Positions 49,940 to 57,316 of a DNA stretch of 57,316 nt are shown piece after piece (position 1 is the first letter of the stretch; the number at the start of each line of letters is the position of its first letter). This DNA is from Rhodospirillales bacterium (lineage in GTDB: Bacteria; Pseudomonadota; Alphaproteobacteria; Rhodospirillales; Defluviicoccaceae), in assembly GCA_007695045.1 (NCBI GenBank), contig REEP01000084.1:1-57316 (forward strand), read 5' to 3'. The notes beneath the pieces were generated by a model that was not told the DNA's origin, ran no database searches, and saw only the letters and a list, made by a program, of their open reading frames with translations. Position numbers and translations under genes: made by a program.

Positions 49940-50168
49940 AACCTTTTGGTAGGAAAAGAAACATTGGGATGAGCGGCGCGACTCTGTATGCATTTGTTAT
50001 CAAAAGTATACATTTTGGGATTTTTATCGTTTAGAATCAATAGCATAGGGTTTTGGTGTCCGATTGGATCCGGGGCCGCGAAAAGATAACCGAGAACATT
50101 GGCATGTCCTGCAGGGCGCGTCAAGGAATTTTAACCTGAGTCACCCTGCCGGCGGCCCCGTGGCCGGA

Positions 50169-50220
50169 ACCCCATGCCCGGACCCCATGCCCGGACCCCA
50201 TGCCCGGACCCCATGCCCGG
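50169..50220. repeat. Four perfect tandem copies of a 13-bp unit
   Basis: The unit ACCCCATGCCCGG is repeated four times without mismatch, with a further ACC starting a fifth copy. The unit length is not a multiple of three, so a frame crossing it is read differently in each copy. It lies about 200 bases before the probable start of the TPR protein gene. Confidence 0.95.
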
Positions 50221-50423
50221 ACCGGCGGCCCGCTGAGGGTCATGTCCTGATCCCACGGAAACCGGACCGGCTTGGAACTGACGTGATTGAAACAATCAGC
50301 CGCTGTCCGCGACATCCTGGTGAAACGCGCCTCGGGCATCCTGCCCTCGTTAGTGAAGGATCGACAGCCTGGGAGCATGAGGTCATGGGCGAGGTGGGTA
50401 CTGCAGGCGACGGAAATCACACA

Positions 50424-52286
50424 ATGTGCGAGATGGGCCGCTCGGTCAGAGCGAAACTGATGCTGACCACCGCGATCGCCGTGGCGCTGGCTGGGATTGT
50501 CGGCGCCGGCGCCGCCATCGGCTATTCGGCCGAGGCCCGGTCCGCGAACGCGGCTCCGGCACCGCTCCGAACGACGGCTGTCGGCTCATCGGGAGCGGAC
50601 GCCGACCGGTTGCTCATGGCCGTGGGCTGGGGTGCGACGTGCGGTGCACCGGCGCGGTCAGGCGTAGCCGGGCTCAAGCCGGGCCTGCAGCTGGCCAGCA
50701 TTGGCATGACGGCCGAGTTCATCGAATCCGACCCGCCACTTTACGACAATCTTGGCGATCTCTCCTTTTCGATCACCACAAGTCAGCCGCTGGCACAGCG
50801 ATACTTCGATCAAGGGCTGCGGCTCGCGTACGCCTTCAACCATGCGGAAGCGCGGCGAGCGTTTCGAATGGCGCAACGGCTGGATCCGGCTTGCGCGCTC
50901 TGTTTCTGGGGCGAAGCGCTGGTGCTTGGCCCGAACATCAACGCACCGATGGACGAGGGCGCGGTGGCACCGGCACTGGCCGCCCTGATCCGGGCCGAGC
51001 AGCTGGCCGCGAACGCGACCGAGCGTGAACAGGCGCTGATCGCCGCATTATCCGAGCGCTACGCGGCGGATCCGCCCGCGGACCGGGCTTCCTTGGACAA
51101 CGCCTACGCCGACGCGATGGCGGACGTCGCCGCCCGTTTTCCAGAGGATTCCCACATCGCCGTGCTGGCGGCCGAAGCGATGATGGACACGCAGCCGTGG
51201 AATTACTGGGAAGCGGATCAGGAAACGCCCAGGGGACGCACCGAGGCGATCATCGCGCTTCTGGAACGGGTGCTTGCCGCCGAGCCGGACCACGCCGGGG
51301 CGATTCATCTGTACATCCACATGACCGAGGCGTCGGTCACGCCGCAGCGGGCGGAACCCTATGCGGACCGGCTGGGCGCCCTGATGCCCGGCGCCGGGCA
51401 CATCGTCCACATGCCGGCGCATGTCTACTTCCGGATCGGCCGCTTCCGCGACTCGCTGGCGGCCAACATCGCCGCCGTGCAGGCTGACGAAGTGTATCTG
51501 AGCCAAGCTGATCCGGGCGGCATCTACGCCCACGGCTATTACCCGCACAACATCCATTTCGTGGTGGAGTCCGCGCGCATGGCCGGCGGCGCCGAGACCG
51601 CCGTTAATTATGCGGAAAAGCTGCACGATGCGTTGTCGGACTCCGTGACCCGCGAGCACGGCTGGCTTCAGGCCATCAAGGCGGCGCCGTATTTCGCCCA
51701 TGCGCAGTTCAGCGACCCCGACACCGCACTGGCGGTGGCCGAGCCCAACCCCGAGTTTCCGTTCGTCAAGGCCATGTGGCACTACATGCGGGCGGTGGCG
51801 TTGGCGGGCGCGGGCGAGCTGAGCCAAGCTCGGGCCGAAGCGGCGGCCATCGGCACGGCGGCCGGCGCCGAGGCACTGGAAGCCCTGACCGCGGCCGGCC
51901 TGCCGGCAGCCCAAGTGGTGGCGATTGCCGGTCATGTGGCCGACGCGCGCATCGCCCGAAGTGAGGGCGATCTGGATGCCGCGGTTGACGCCTATCGCGC
52001 CGCGATCGAGATCGAGGACAGCCTTCCCTACATGGAACCACCGTTCTGGTACTTCCCGGTTCGGCAGTCGCTGGGCGCGGTGCTGCTGGCGCGGGGCGAG
52101 GCGGTCGCCGCCGAGCGCGCGTTTCGCCAAGCGCTGGCCCGGTTTCCCAACAACGCATGGGCGCTGTATGGCCTGATGCAGGCCGAGAAGGCGCAAGGCA
52201 AGGGTGATGCGGCCGCGATCACCGAGCAGGCATTCGCCAATGCCTGGATCGGCGGGCGGGCCGGCCCGTCCCTGGACCGCATGTAA
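50424..52286 (+). CDS. Exported tetratricopeptide-repeat protein
   Basis: A 620-residue protein. The N-terminus has basic residues then a hydrophobic segment (about residues 10-32, MLTTAIAVALAGIVGAGAAIG), a signal peptide or anchor, so the rest is probably periplasmic. Repeats follow: ARRAFRMAQRLDPACALCFWGEA (two parts, with a CALC cysteine pair), GAIHLYIHMTEASVTP, and HMPAHVYFRIGRFRDSLAAN, a motif found in a widespread uncharacterised TPR family. Later helices include VDAYRAAIEIEDSLPYME and ARFPNNAWALYGLMQA. The ATG at 50424 keeps the signal sequence near the start; ATGs at 50385 and 50433 are alternatives. Function unknown. Confidence 0.82.
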   Translation: MCEMGRSVRAKLMLTTAIAVALAGIVGAGAAIGYSAEARSANAAPAPLRTTAVGSSGADADRLLMAVGWGATCGAPARSGVAGLKPGLQLASIGMTAEFIESDPPLYDNLGDLSFSITTSQPLAQRYFDQGLRLAYAFNHAEARRAFRMAQRLDPACALCFWGEALVLGPNINAPMDEGAVAPALAALIRAEQLAANATEREQALIAALSERYAADPPADRASLDNAYADAMADVAARFPEDSHIAVLAAEAMMDTQPWNYWEADQETPRGRTEAIIALLERVLAAEPDHAGAIHLYIHMTEASVTPQRAEPYADRLGALMPGAGHIVHMPAHVYFRIGRFRDSLAANIAAVQADEVYLSQADPGGIYAHGYYPHNIHFVVESARMAGGAETAVNYAEKLHDALSDSVTREHGWLQAIKAAPYFAHAQFSDPDTALAVAEPNPEFPFVKAMWHYMRAVALAGAGELSQARAEAAAIGTAAGAEALEALTAAGLPAAQVVAIAGHVADARIARSEGDLDAAVDAYRAAIEIEDSLPYMEPPFWYFPVRQSLGAVLLARGEAVAAERAFRQALARFPNNAWALYGLMQAEKAQGKGDAAAITEQAFANAWIGGRAGPSLDRM

Positions 52287-52325
52287 CAGGATGTCGATGT
52301 CGCCGGGTCGGACAACGACCAGCCT

Positions 52326-52369
52326 GGGGGGTGTGCCTCGCCGTCGCAAGCGGCGGGGCGCACATCCCC
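52326..52369. terminator. Large imperfect hairpin between convergent genes
   Basis: GGGGGGTGTGCCTCGCCG and CGGCGGGGCGCACATCCCC face each other around a short loop, pairing almost throughout with a few mismatches. It lies between the TPR gene and der, which converge, and so probably serves both. Confidence 0.5.
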
Positions 52370-52375
52370 GCCGGC

Positions 52376-53743
52376 TCAGGACCTGTCCGGCGCGTACGGG
52401 TTGCGGCCTTGGCGCAGGTGCAGGCGGATGGGGATCCCGTCCAGGCCGAACGATTGGCGCAGCGCGCCCACAAGGTAGCGCACATAACTTTCAGGCAGTT
52501 CGGCGGCACGGCTGGCGAATAGGACGAAAGTCGGCGGCCGGGCCTTGACCTGGGTGATATAACGAAGGCGAATGCGCCGGCCCTGAACCTGCGGCGGGGG
52601 ATGGTGCTCCACGACACCGGCCAGCCAACGGTTGAGTTCGCCCGTGGGCAGGCGAGTGTTCCAGGTCTCGTAAGCGGTTGCGACGGCAGTCAGCAACCGG
52701 TCCAGCCCCTTGCCGGTGAGCGCCGAAACGGGCTGGGTACGCACGCCTCGGGCCTGGGGGAGCGATCTCGCCAGTCGCTCATCGACGTCATCCCGCACCG
52801 CCAGAGGGTCTTGCACGAGATCCCATTTGTTGAGGGCGATCACCAGCGCCCGCCCTTCATCGAGGACCAGACTTGCGATCGTCAGATCCTGCCGGTCCAG
52901 CCCGGCCGTGGCATCGACGACCAGGACCGCCACATGAGCGAACCGGATGGCGCGAAGGGAGTCGGTGGCGGCTAGGCGCTCCAGCTTGCCGGTCACCTTG
53001 GCCTTGCGCCGGAGCCCGGCGGTATCCACCAGCCGGAACGGCCGTCCCCGCCAGGTCCAGGACACCTGGATGGCATCGCGGGTGATCCCGGCTTCCGGTC
53101 CGGTCAGCAGCCGCTCCTCCCCGATGAGACGGTTGATCAGGGTGGACTTGCCGACGTTGGGACGGCCGACCACGGCCAACTGCACAGGGCCGTCGCCATC
53201 CTCGCCCGGTGTTACCGCCAGCTCGGCGGCGGCGTCGACCAGGGGCCTGAGCGCCTGGTACAGATCCGCCATGCCTTCGCCGTGCTCGGCCGAGAGCGCC
53301 ACCGGCTCGCCAAGGCCCAGCGCATAGGCCTCGAGCAATCCGGGCTCGGCGGCCCGGCCCTCGCATTTGTTGGCCACCAGAATCACCGGCTTGGCCGTCC
53401 GCCGAATGGCGGCGGCGAACACGCCGTCCAGCGGCGTCACCCCGGCACGGGCATCGATCAGCAGGAGGACCACATCCGCAGCGGCAACCGCGCTTTCGGT
53501 CTGGGCCTGCATGCGGGCGGACAGCGTGTCGCCGGCGGCTTCCTCCAACCCGGCGGTATCCACAACGGTGAAGTGGAGGTCGCCCAGCCGCCCCGGCCCT
53601 TCGCGGCGATCGCGGGTCACCCCGGGGGTATCGTCCACCAGGGCAAGCTTGCGTCCCACCAGACGGTTGAACAGGGTGGACTTGCCGACGTTGGGCCTGC
53701 CGACCACGACCACGGTAAAGGGCGAAGGATCGGGCCCGAGCAC
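52376..53743 (-). CDS. der: Ribosome biogenesis GTPase Der (EngA)
   Basis: A 455-residue protein with two GTPase domains in tandem, required for 50S subunit assembly. The first domain has GRPNVGKST at residues 15-23, [13 protein letters not shown] and a NKCE-type G4 motif. The second has a second [28 protein letters not shown] and NKWDLV. The C-terminal KH-like domain ends [20 protein letters not shown] and a short tail. The start is GTG at 53743 with AAAGG upstream. It lies 16 bases after bamB on the same strand, the bamB-der order being common in proteobacteria. Confidence 0.97.
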   Translation of the reverse strand: MLGPDPSPFTVVVVGRPNVGKSTLFNRLVGRKLALVDDTPGVTRDRREGPGRLGDLHFTVVDTAGLEEAAGDTLSARMQAQTESAVAAADVVLLLIDARAGVTPLDGVFAAAIRRTAKPVILVANKCEGRAAEPGLLEAYALGLGEPVALSAEHGEGMADLYQALRPLVDAAAELAVTPGEDGDGPVQLAVVGRPNVGKSTLINRLIGEERLLTGPEAGITRDAIQVSWTWRGRPFRLVDTAGLRRKAKVTGKLERLAATDSLRAIRFAHVAVLVVDATAGLDRQDLTIASLVLDEGRALVIALNKWDLVQDPLAVRDDVDERLARSLPQARGVRTQPVSALTGKGLDRLLTAVATAYETWNTRLPTGELNRWLAGVVEHHPPPQVQGRRIRLRYITQVKARPPTFVLFASRAAELPESYVRYLVGALRQSFGLDGIPIRLHLRQGRNPYAPDRS

Positions 53744-53759
53744 CGGCGATGCCTTTCGC

Positions 53760-55103
53760 CTAGCGGTAGGCGACGAGCTGAGCGTTCCGGCTCAGGAAGA
53801 ACAGCGTGCCATCCGCCACTACCGGCGGGACGGTGACGCGATCGGGCATGTCAATGCGCCCCAGCAGTTCGCCGGTATAGGGTGACGCGGTGATCACTTG
53901 CCCGTGCGAGCCGGCCAGCACCAATCGGTCCGACACCAGCACCGGCCCGGTCCACTGAATCGGCCGGCGGCGGCGTTCCGGATCCTCGTAGGCCGGCAGA
54001 GCGGTGACCCAGCGCACCTGCCCGGTGGCGCGATCGAGACACACCAGCTCGCGGTTGGCACTGACGACGAAGACATGGTCTCCGGCCACCCAGGGCCGTT
54101 CCACCCCGCCGATGGATTCATCCCAGATACGCTGGCCGGTGCGCAGGTCGATGGCCGCCATGACACCACCGTAACTGACCGCCAGCACCAGGCCGCGATC
54201 GAGCACCGGTGCGGCGCGGACATGGGCGATGCTGCCGAGTTCATCGGTCCGGCGCATTGGCCCGAATGAATCGGTCCAAAGGACCAGACCGTTTTCCACC
54301 CGCAGCGCTGCCACTTCGCCTGAACTGAACGGCGCCACCACCACGCCGGCGTCCACAACCGGGCTGCCCCCCCCGACCAGGGCAGCCGTCTCGGCGATCC
54401 CCTGATAGGTCCAGAGTTCATTGCCATCCGACGCGGCCAGTGCATAGAGGATATTGTTCACGGTAATGACGAAAACCCGTCCCTCGCGCGCCGTCGGGGC
54501 CGCGCGCATGGGCGAGTCCAGCCGTCGGCGCCATAACTCCTCCCCGCTTTCGGCGTCGAGAGCGACCACATCGGCGAAACCGGTCGTGGCAAAGACGCGC
54601 CCCTGATCCACGGCGATGCCGCCCGGGATGTGCCCGCGCTCCCGCCGAGGCGCCAGCGCCGTCTGCCAGATCCGGGCGCCGCTGCCGGCATCGTGCGCGC
54701 CAACTCGATGATCGGCATCCATCACGAACACCCGACCGCCCGCGACCACGGGGGGCGGCAGGCGCGGCTGCGACCGGCTGGCGGAGCGGCCGATACTGGT
54801 GCGCCACGCCCGCGCGGGCAGATCATCGATCCACAAGTGATGCATGGCGCCGCTGGGGAAGCCAGCCGCTTGCGGCCACTCCGGGTTGTTGACCGGCGGC
54901 GGCAGCACGATCGGCTCTCCCGCCAGCGTGGGATCGACGGTGAGTTCGGTGCGGTCCAGCAGAATCGACAGGCGTTCACCGGGCAGCGGCGGTGCGTCCG
55001 GTTCACCGAACCAGCGCCCGCACCCGGCGAGGACCAGCAGTGCGGCCGCGACCAACGCCAACCGGGTCAGACCGGCGCGCACCCGCGGTCGCTTACCCGC
55101 CAT
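53760..55103 (-). CDS. bamB: Outer-membrane assembly lipoprotein BamB
   Basis: A 447-residue lipoprotein of the BAM complex, which inserts beta-barrel proteins into the outer membrane. The signal peptide ends in the lipobox LVLAGC with Cys28. The rest is a PQQ-like beta propeller with repeats such as [38 protein letters not shown] and [13 protein letters not shown]. The ATG at 55103 overlaps the end of the upstream YfgM-like gene by 11 bases. It is somewhat longer than E. coli BamB (392), with the extra residues mainly between the signal peptide and the propeller. Confidence 0.92.
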   Translation of the reverse strand: MAGKRPRVRAGLTRLALVAAALLVLAGCGRWFGEPDAPPLPGERLSILLDRTELTVDPTLAGEPIVLPPPVNNPEWPQAAGFPSGAMHHLWIDDLPARAWRTSIGRSASRSQPRLPPPVVAGGRVFVMDADHRVGAHDAGSGARIWQTALAPRRERGHIPGGIAVDQGRVFATTGFADVVALDAESGEELWRRRLDSPMRAAPTAREGRVFVITVNNILYALAASDGNELWTYQGIAETAALVGGGSPVVDAGVVVAPFSSGEVAALRVENGLVLWTDSFGPMRRTDELGSIAHVRAAPVLDRGLVLAVSYGGVMAAIDLRTGQRIWDESIGGVERPWVAGDHVFVVSANRELVCLDRATGQVRWVTALPAYEDPERRRRPIQWTGPVLVSDRLVLAGSHGQVITASPYTGELLGRIDMPDRVTVPPVVADGTLFFLSRNAQLVAYR

Positions 55104-55755
55104 CGATCTGGGCCAGCATGTTTTCGGCCCGGGAGCGTGTCCCGAGCGGCGCTCGCAGGTCGCCGGCCAGAGCGGCGAAACGAGTCCGGGCCTGGTCATG
55201 CTCCCCCGCCTCGAGGTGCAGATGCGCAACCATCTCGCGTGCGGTGTAGCGCCACGGACGATCGTCGGTAGTGAGTGGCATCAGGCGCTGGCGCAAACCG
55301 GCGGCATCGGCTTCCGGCGACCGCAATTCGGTCAATACGGCGAGCAGGATGGCGAGATCGCGGTAGACCGGCTCCCGGGCCTCGGCCGCGAGCCGATTAT
55401 AGGCTTCGACCGCCGCCGACACATCGCCCTGGCGCGCGAGCAGGGCCCCCTCCTGCAACCGGGCCACCACCTTGTAGCCGCCGGGGCCGTCGGTCGCGAG
55501 CGATTCAAAAACGATGGCAGCCGAGTCCGGATCGGTCTCGGCCAGCGCCAAAGCGCCGGCGAAGCGCTCCGCCGCCTCGGCCTGCGCGGATGCCGTGCGC
55601 TCCCGCCAGACCTCGTAGCCCACCACGGCCAGCACCAGGGCCACGGCGAGGGCGATCACATAGGCGCCATAACGCTTCCACAGGAGCGCATAGCGTTCCC
55701 GCCGGATGTCTTCATCGATCTCACGTAGCAGGCTGTCCGTCTGCGGGTCCGCCAA
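55093..55755 (-). CDS. YfgM-like tetratricopeptide membrane protein
   Basis: A 220-residue protein with a single membrane segment at about residues 30-48, a short cytoplasmic N-terminus (DSLLREIDEDIRRERYALLW) and a periplasmic TPR-like part. This is the layout of YfgM, a SecYEG-associated periplasmic chaperone accessory encoded next to bamB and der in many proteobacteria. The repeats RLQEGALLARQGDVSAAVEAY and HLHLEAGEHDQARTRFAAL (in pieces) support it. It overlaps bamB by 11 bases and is the first gene of a three-gene run with bamB and der. Confidence 0.87.
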   Translation of the reverse strand: MADPQTDSLLREIDEDIRRERYALLWKRYGAYVIALAVALVLAVVGYEVWRERTASAQAEAAERFAGALALAETDPDSAAIVFESLATDGPGGYKVVARLQEGALLARQGDVSAAVEAYNRLAAEAREPVYRDLAILLAVLTELRSPEADAAGLRQRLMPLTTDDRPWRYTAREMVAHLHLEAGEHDQARTRFAALAGDLRAPLGTRSRAENMLAQIDGG

Positions 55756-55814
55756 AAAACCTTCTCCTCAATAATCGGGCGCCTGGGCTCGGCGGCCCGG
55801 TTCCATGCGGCGTC

Positions 55815-56369
55815 CTAGGATCGCCATTTGATCGAGCAGCCGATGCTGGGGACCTGTTCGGTCGGGCCGCGCCCGGTCTCCGCCACCTGGCGCATGGCCT
55901 CGAACAGCTCCCGCCGGGCCCCTTCCGGGGCCGGCGCGCGGCCGGATTCGTCGAGCCGACCGCGGTATTGCAGCCGCAGCGCGGCATTGAAGCCGAAGAA
56001 ATCCGGCGTGCACACGGCGCCGTAGGCGCGGGCGACCGCCTGCGTCCGGTCCACCAAGTAGGGGAACCGGAAGCCGTGGATCCGGGCGAATTCCTTCATG
56101 CGCTCGGGAGCATCTTCCGGATACCGGTCATAATCGTTGGGCATGATGGCGACGACCGCCAGCCCCAGCCCCTGCAGTGCATGGGCATCCCGGGCCAGAC
56201 GGTCAGCGACGGCACGAACGTACGGACAATGGTTGCAGATGAACATCACCAACGTCCCCGATGCGCCCTTCAGGCAATCCAGGGTGTGCATGTGGCCATC
56301 CGCGTCCGGCAGGGTGAAATCCGGTGCGGGCCAGCCGAAATCGCAAACCGGTTGTTCCGTCGCCGCCAT
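55815..56369 (-). CDS. Thioredoxin-fold (redoxin/AhpC-TSA family) protein
   Basis: A 184-residue cytoplasmic protein of the thioredoxin superfamily. The N-terminal APDFTLPDADG is typical of redoxins and the active site is CNHC at residues 45-48 in MFICNHCPYV. Also conserved are AIMPNDYDRYPED and YLVDRTQAVARAYGAVCTPD, with a cis-Pro region. This subgroup is common in bacteria but has no settled function; peroxidase or disulfide reductase activity is possible. It is complete and lies 59 bases upstream of the YfgM-like gene on the same strand. Confidence 0.9.
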   Translation of the reverse strand: MAATEQPVCDFGWPAPDFTLPDADGHMHTLDCLKGASGTLVMFICNHCPYVRAVADRLARDAHALQGLGLAVVAIMPNDYDRYPEDAPERMKEFARIHGFRFPYLVDRTQAVARAYGAVCTPDFFGFNAALRLQYRGRLDESGRAPAPEGARRELFEAMRQVAETGRGPTEQVPSIGCSIKWRS

Positions 56370-56627
56370 GTTCCGTCCTTGTTCCGTCCTCGGCCTTGTA
56401 CCGTCGGGGCCGTGCCGTCGGTCGATCCCCTCAGGTCATGATTTATCCGATCGTCCTTACCCGACAACCGCCTCGCCGATCAACGCCGATGCCGGGCCAC
56501 CCAACTGTGAATGGCCGGCACCGCGCGTGCCTTCACGGGAGGTTAACCGCCATGGCCCAGGATGGTGCGGGGCCGATCACATTGGACCCAGGAGCCGCTT
56601 CGCACCCCTCAGGGCAGGAGCCGTCGC

Positions 56628-56939
56628 GTGCGTATCGCCGCCGTCCTTACAGGGGCCCTGCTTGCCGCCGGCTGCGCCGAGATGGCGGGCGTTCAGGTCG
56701 CCGTGGTTGCCGGCACCGGCAAGACCATGGTCGACCACGTGATCTCGCTGGCGTCCGGCAAGGATTGTTCCGTCGTGCGGAAGGAACAGGGCCGGACCTA
56801 CTGCCGGGAGGACGAGGCGGTGCCGGCCATGCCAGCGCACTGCTACCGCACCCTTGGCGCGATCGACTGCTATGCGGCACCGGACCCCGATGCCTCGCGG
56901 CGGCGCGCCGTGCCGGACGTGCCGTTGGCGGGTGAGTGA
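56628..56939 (+). CDS. Small cysteine-rich lipoprotein
   Basis: A 103-residue protein with a lipoprotein signal peptide: VRIAAVLTGALLAAGC, with Cys16 as the likely lipidated residue. The mature part has four cysteines (KDCSVV, TYCRED, AHCYR, DCYAA), which could form two disulfides in the periplasm. The repeated CSVV and YCRE pattern is seen in uncharacterised alphaproteobacterial lipoproteins. The GTG at 56628 has AGGAG just upstream; the frame is also open to 56562. It is convergent with the MarC-family gene. Confidence 0.72.
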   Translation: MRIAAVLTGALLAAGCAEMAGVQVAVVAGTGKTMVDHVISLASGKDCSVVRKEQGRTYCREDEAVPAMPAHCYRTLGAIDCYAAPDPDASRRRAVPDVPLAGE

Positions 56940-56975
56940 GGTCTCGCCGCGCCGCACGGCTTGCCGGCCCTGACG

Positions 56976-57316
56976 TCAGAGCAGACCGCTGCCGGCGATG
57001 CCGTCGAAGATGAACTGCACGGCGAGCGCCGCCAGCAGCACACCAACCACACGGGTGATGACGTTCTGGCCGGTGACGCCGAGAAACCGCTGAAGCTGCG
57101 CCGCCACCAGCAAGAGCCCGAGGGTGAGGGCCATCACCGCCAGCAGCGCCACCAGCACGGTGAGCTCCAGCAGCAGATTGCCTTCCGCTTCGGAGGCCAG
57201 CAGCACCGCCGCCCCCATCGCCGCCGGACCGGCGATCAGCGGCGTGGCCAGGGGGAAGACGGAGATGTCGCCCCGGCCCTCGGCCTCCGCCGTCTCCGCC
57301 GACGTGGTCCAGGTTA
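56976..57316 (-). CDS. MarC-family integral membrane protein (partial)
   Basis: The frame runs off the right edge, so the N-terminal part is missing; 112 residues are seen. They contain [20 protein letters not shown], the second-half hallmark of the MarC/NAAT family, and then three hydrophobic segments, ending with [11 protein letters not shown]. MarC proteins are six-helix inner-membrane proteins of unclear function, with some relatives proposed to transport amino acids. Its stop lies 36 bases from the end of the small lipoprotein gene. Confidence 0.88.
   Translation of the reverse strand, partial: TWTTSAETAEAEGRGDISVFPLATPLIAGPAAMGAAVLLASEAEGNLLLELTVLVALLAVMALTLGLLLVAAQLQRFLGVTGQNVITRVVGVLLAALAVQFIFDGIAGSGLL

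Larger units (their letters stand above)
49623..50423. other. 801-base spacer with AT-rich block and repeats
   Basis: No gene is supported. The first part is ordinary G+C-rich DNA. From about 49870 to 50060 it becomes strongly AT-rich, containing a perfect 12-bp inverted repeat and two similar GTATxCATTT segments near 49987 and 50005. From 50169 to 50220 there are four copies of a 13-bp repeat. The downstream TPR gene's frame is open back to 50064, but that extension runs through the repeat in shifting frames and looks non-coding. Confidence 0.6.

Noticed and set aside
50064-50423. N-terminal extension of the TPR protein to position 50064
   Set aside because: The extension runs through a 13-bp tandem repeat in changing frames, lacks similarity and would bury the signal peptide 120 residues inside the protein.

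Overview
The window is about 57 kb of G+C-rich bacterial chromosome, densely coding, with short spacers and several 4-base start/stop overlaps. Two gene orders point to an alphaproteobacterium, probably Rhodospirillales-like: rpsT-dnaA-dnaN-recF-gyrB, next to an enoyl-CoA hydratase gene, then mutM-ubiE-ubiB-coaBC-dut. The species cannot be fixed from the sequence alone. I saw no rRNA, tRNA, CRISPR array, intact insertion sequence or prophage.

Layout. 1-4.5 kb: the 3' end of an acyl-CoA dehydratase activase-related protein, a lactate permease and an L-2-hydroxyglutarate oxidase-like FAD enzyme, a possible 2-hydroxyacid group. 4.7-8.5 kb: a secreted DUF3179 protein, a von Willebrand A protein paired with a membrane-anchored Pam18/TIM14-like J protein, a bacteriohemerythrin and a Prx5-type peroxiredoxin. 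8.9-16.8 kb: an exopolysaccharide region of the XrtA/PEP-CTERM type (chain-length protein, tyrosine autokinase, ExeA-like ATPase, UDP-GlcNAc 2-epimerase, PrsT-like TPR lipoprotein) with no exosortase in view. 17.6-23.1 kb: a complete branched-chain amino acid ABC transporter (livH, M, G, F and livK) with a small extra membrane protein. 23.4-26.6 kb: frdABCD, a fumarate reductase of the Escherichia coli type with two separate small anchors.

26.7-28.6 kb: yjbQ and two poorly known genes. 28.7-36.2 kb, minus strand: the replication cluster rpsT, dnaA, dnaN, recF, gyrB. I find no DnaA-box array there, so I do not call an origin. 36.3-42.3 kb: enoyl-CoA hydratase, mutM, ubiquinone genes ubiE and ubiB, coaBC and dut. 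42.3-45.4 kb: an Rrf2 regulator, cysK, a MoeB/ThiF-type adenylyltransferase and a DsrE-like protein (a possible sulfur-handling group), then rpmJ. 45.6-49.2 kb: a large AsmA-family protein. 49.2-50.4 kb: an unusual spacer with an AT-rich block, a perfect 12-bp inverted repeat and four copies of a 13-bp tandem repeat, ahead of an exported TPR protein. 52.4-57.3 kb: der, bamB, a YfgM-like protein, a thioredoxin-fold protein, a small lipoprotein and the 3' part of a MarC-family gene.

Working together: ubiE and ubiB make quinone and FrdABCD can exchange electrons with quinol. BamB and the YfgM-like protein belong to envelope assembly. The sigma70-like promoters that can be read (rpmJ, rpsT) have a TTGAC-type -35 with a 17-bp spacer. 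Most of the content is ordinary core genome. The least explained parts are the VWA/J-domain pair, the exosortase-less XrtA-type genes, the 49.9-50.2 kb spacer and the GC-rich inverted repeats around two -10 boxes.
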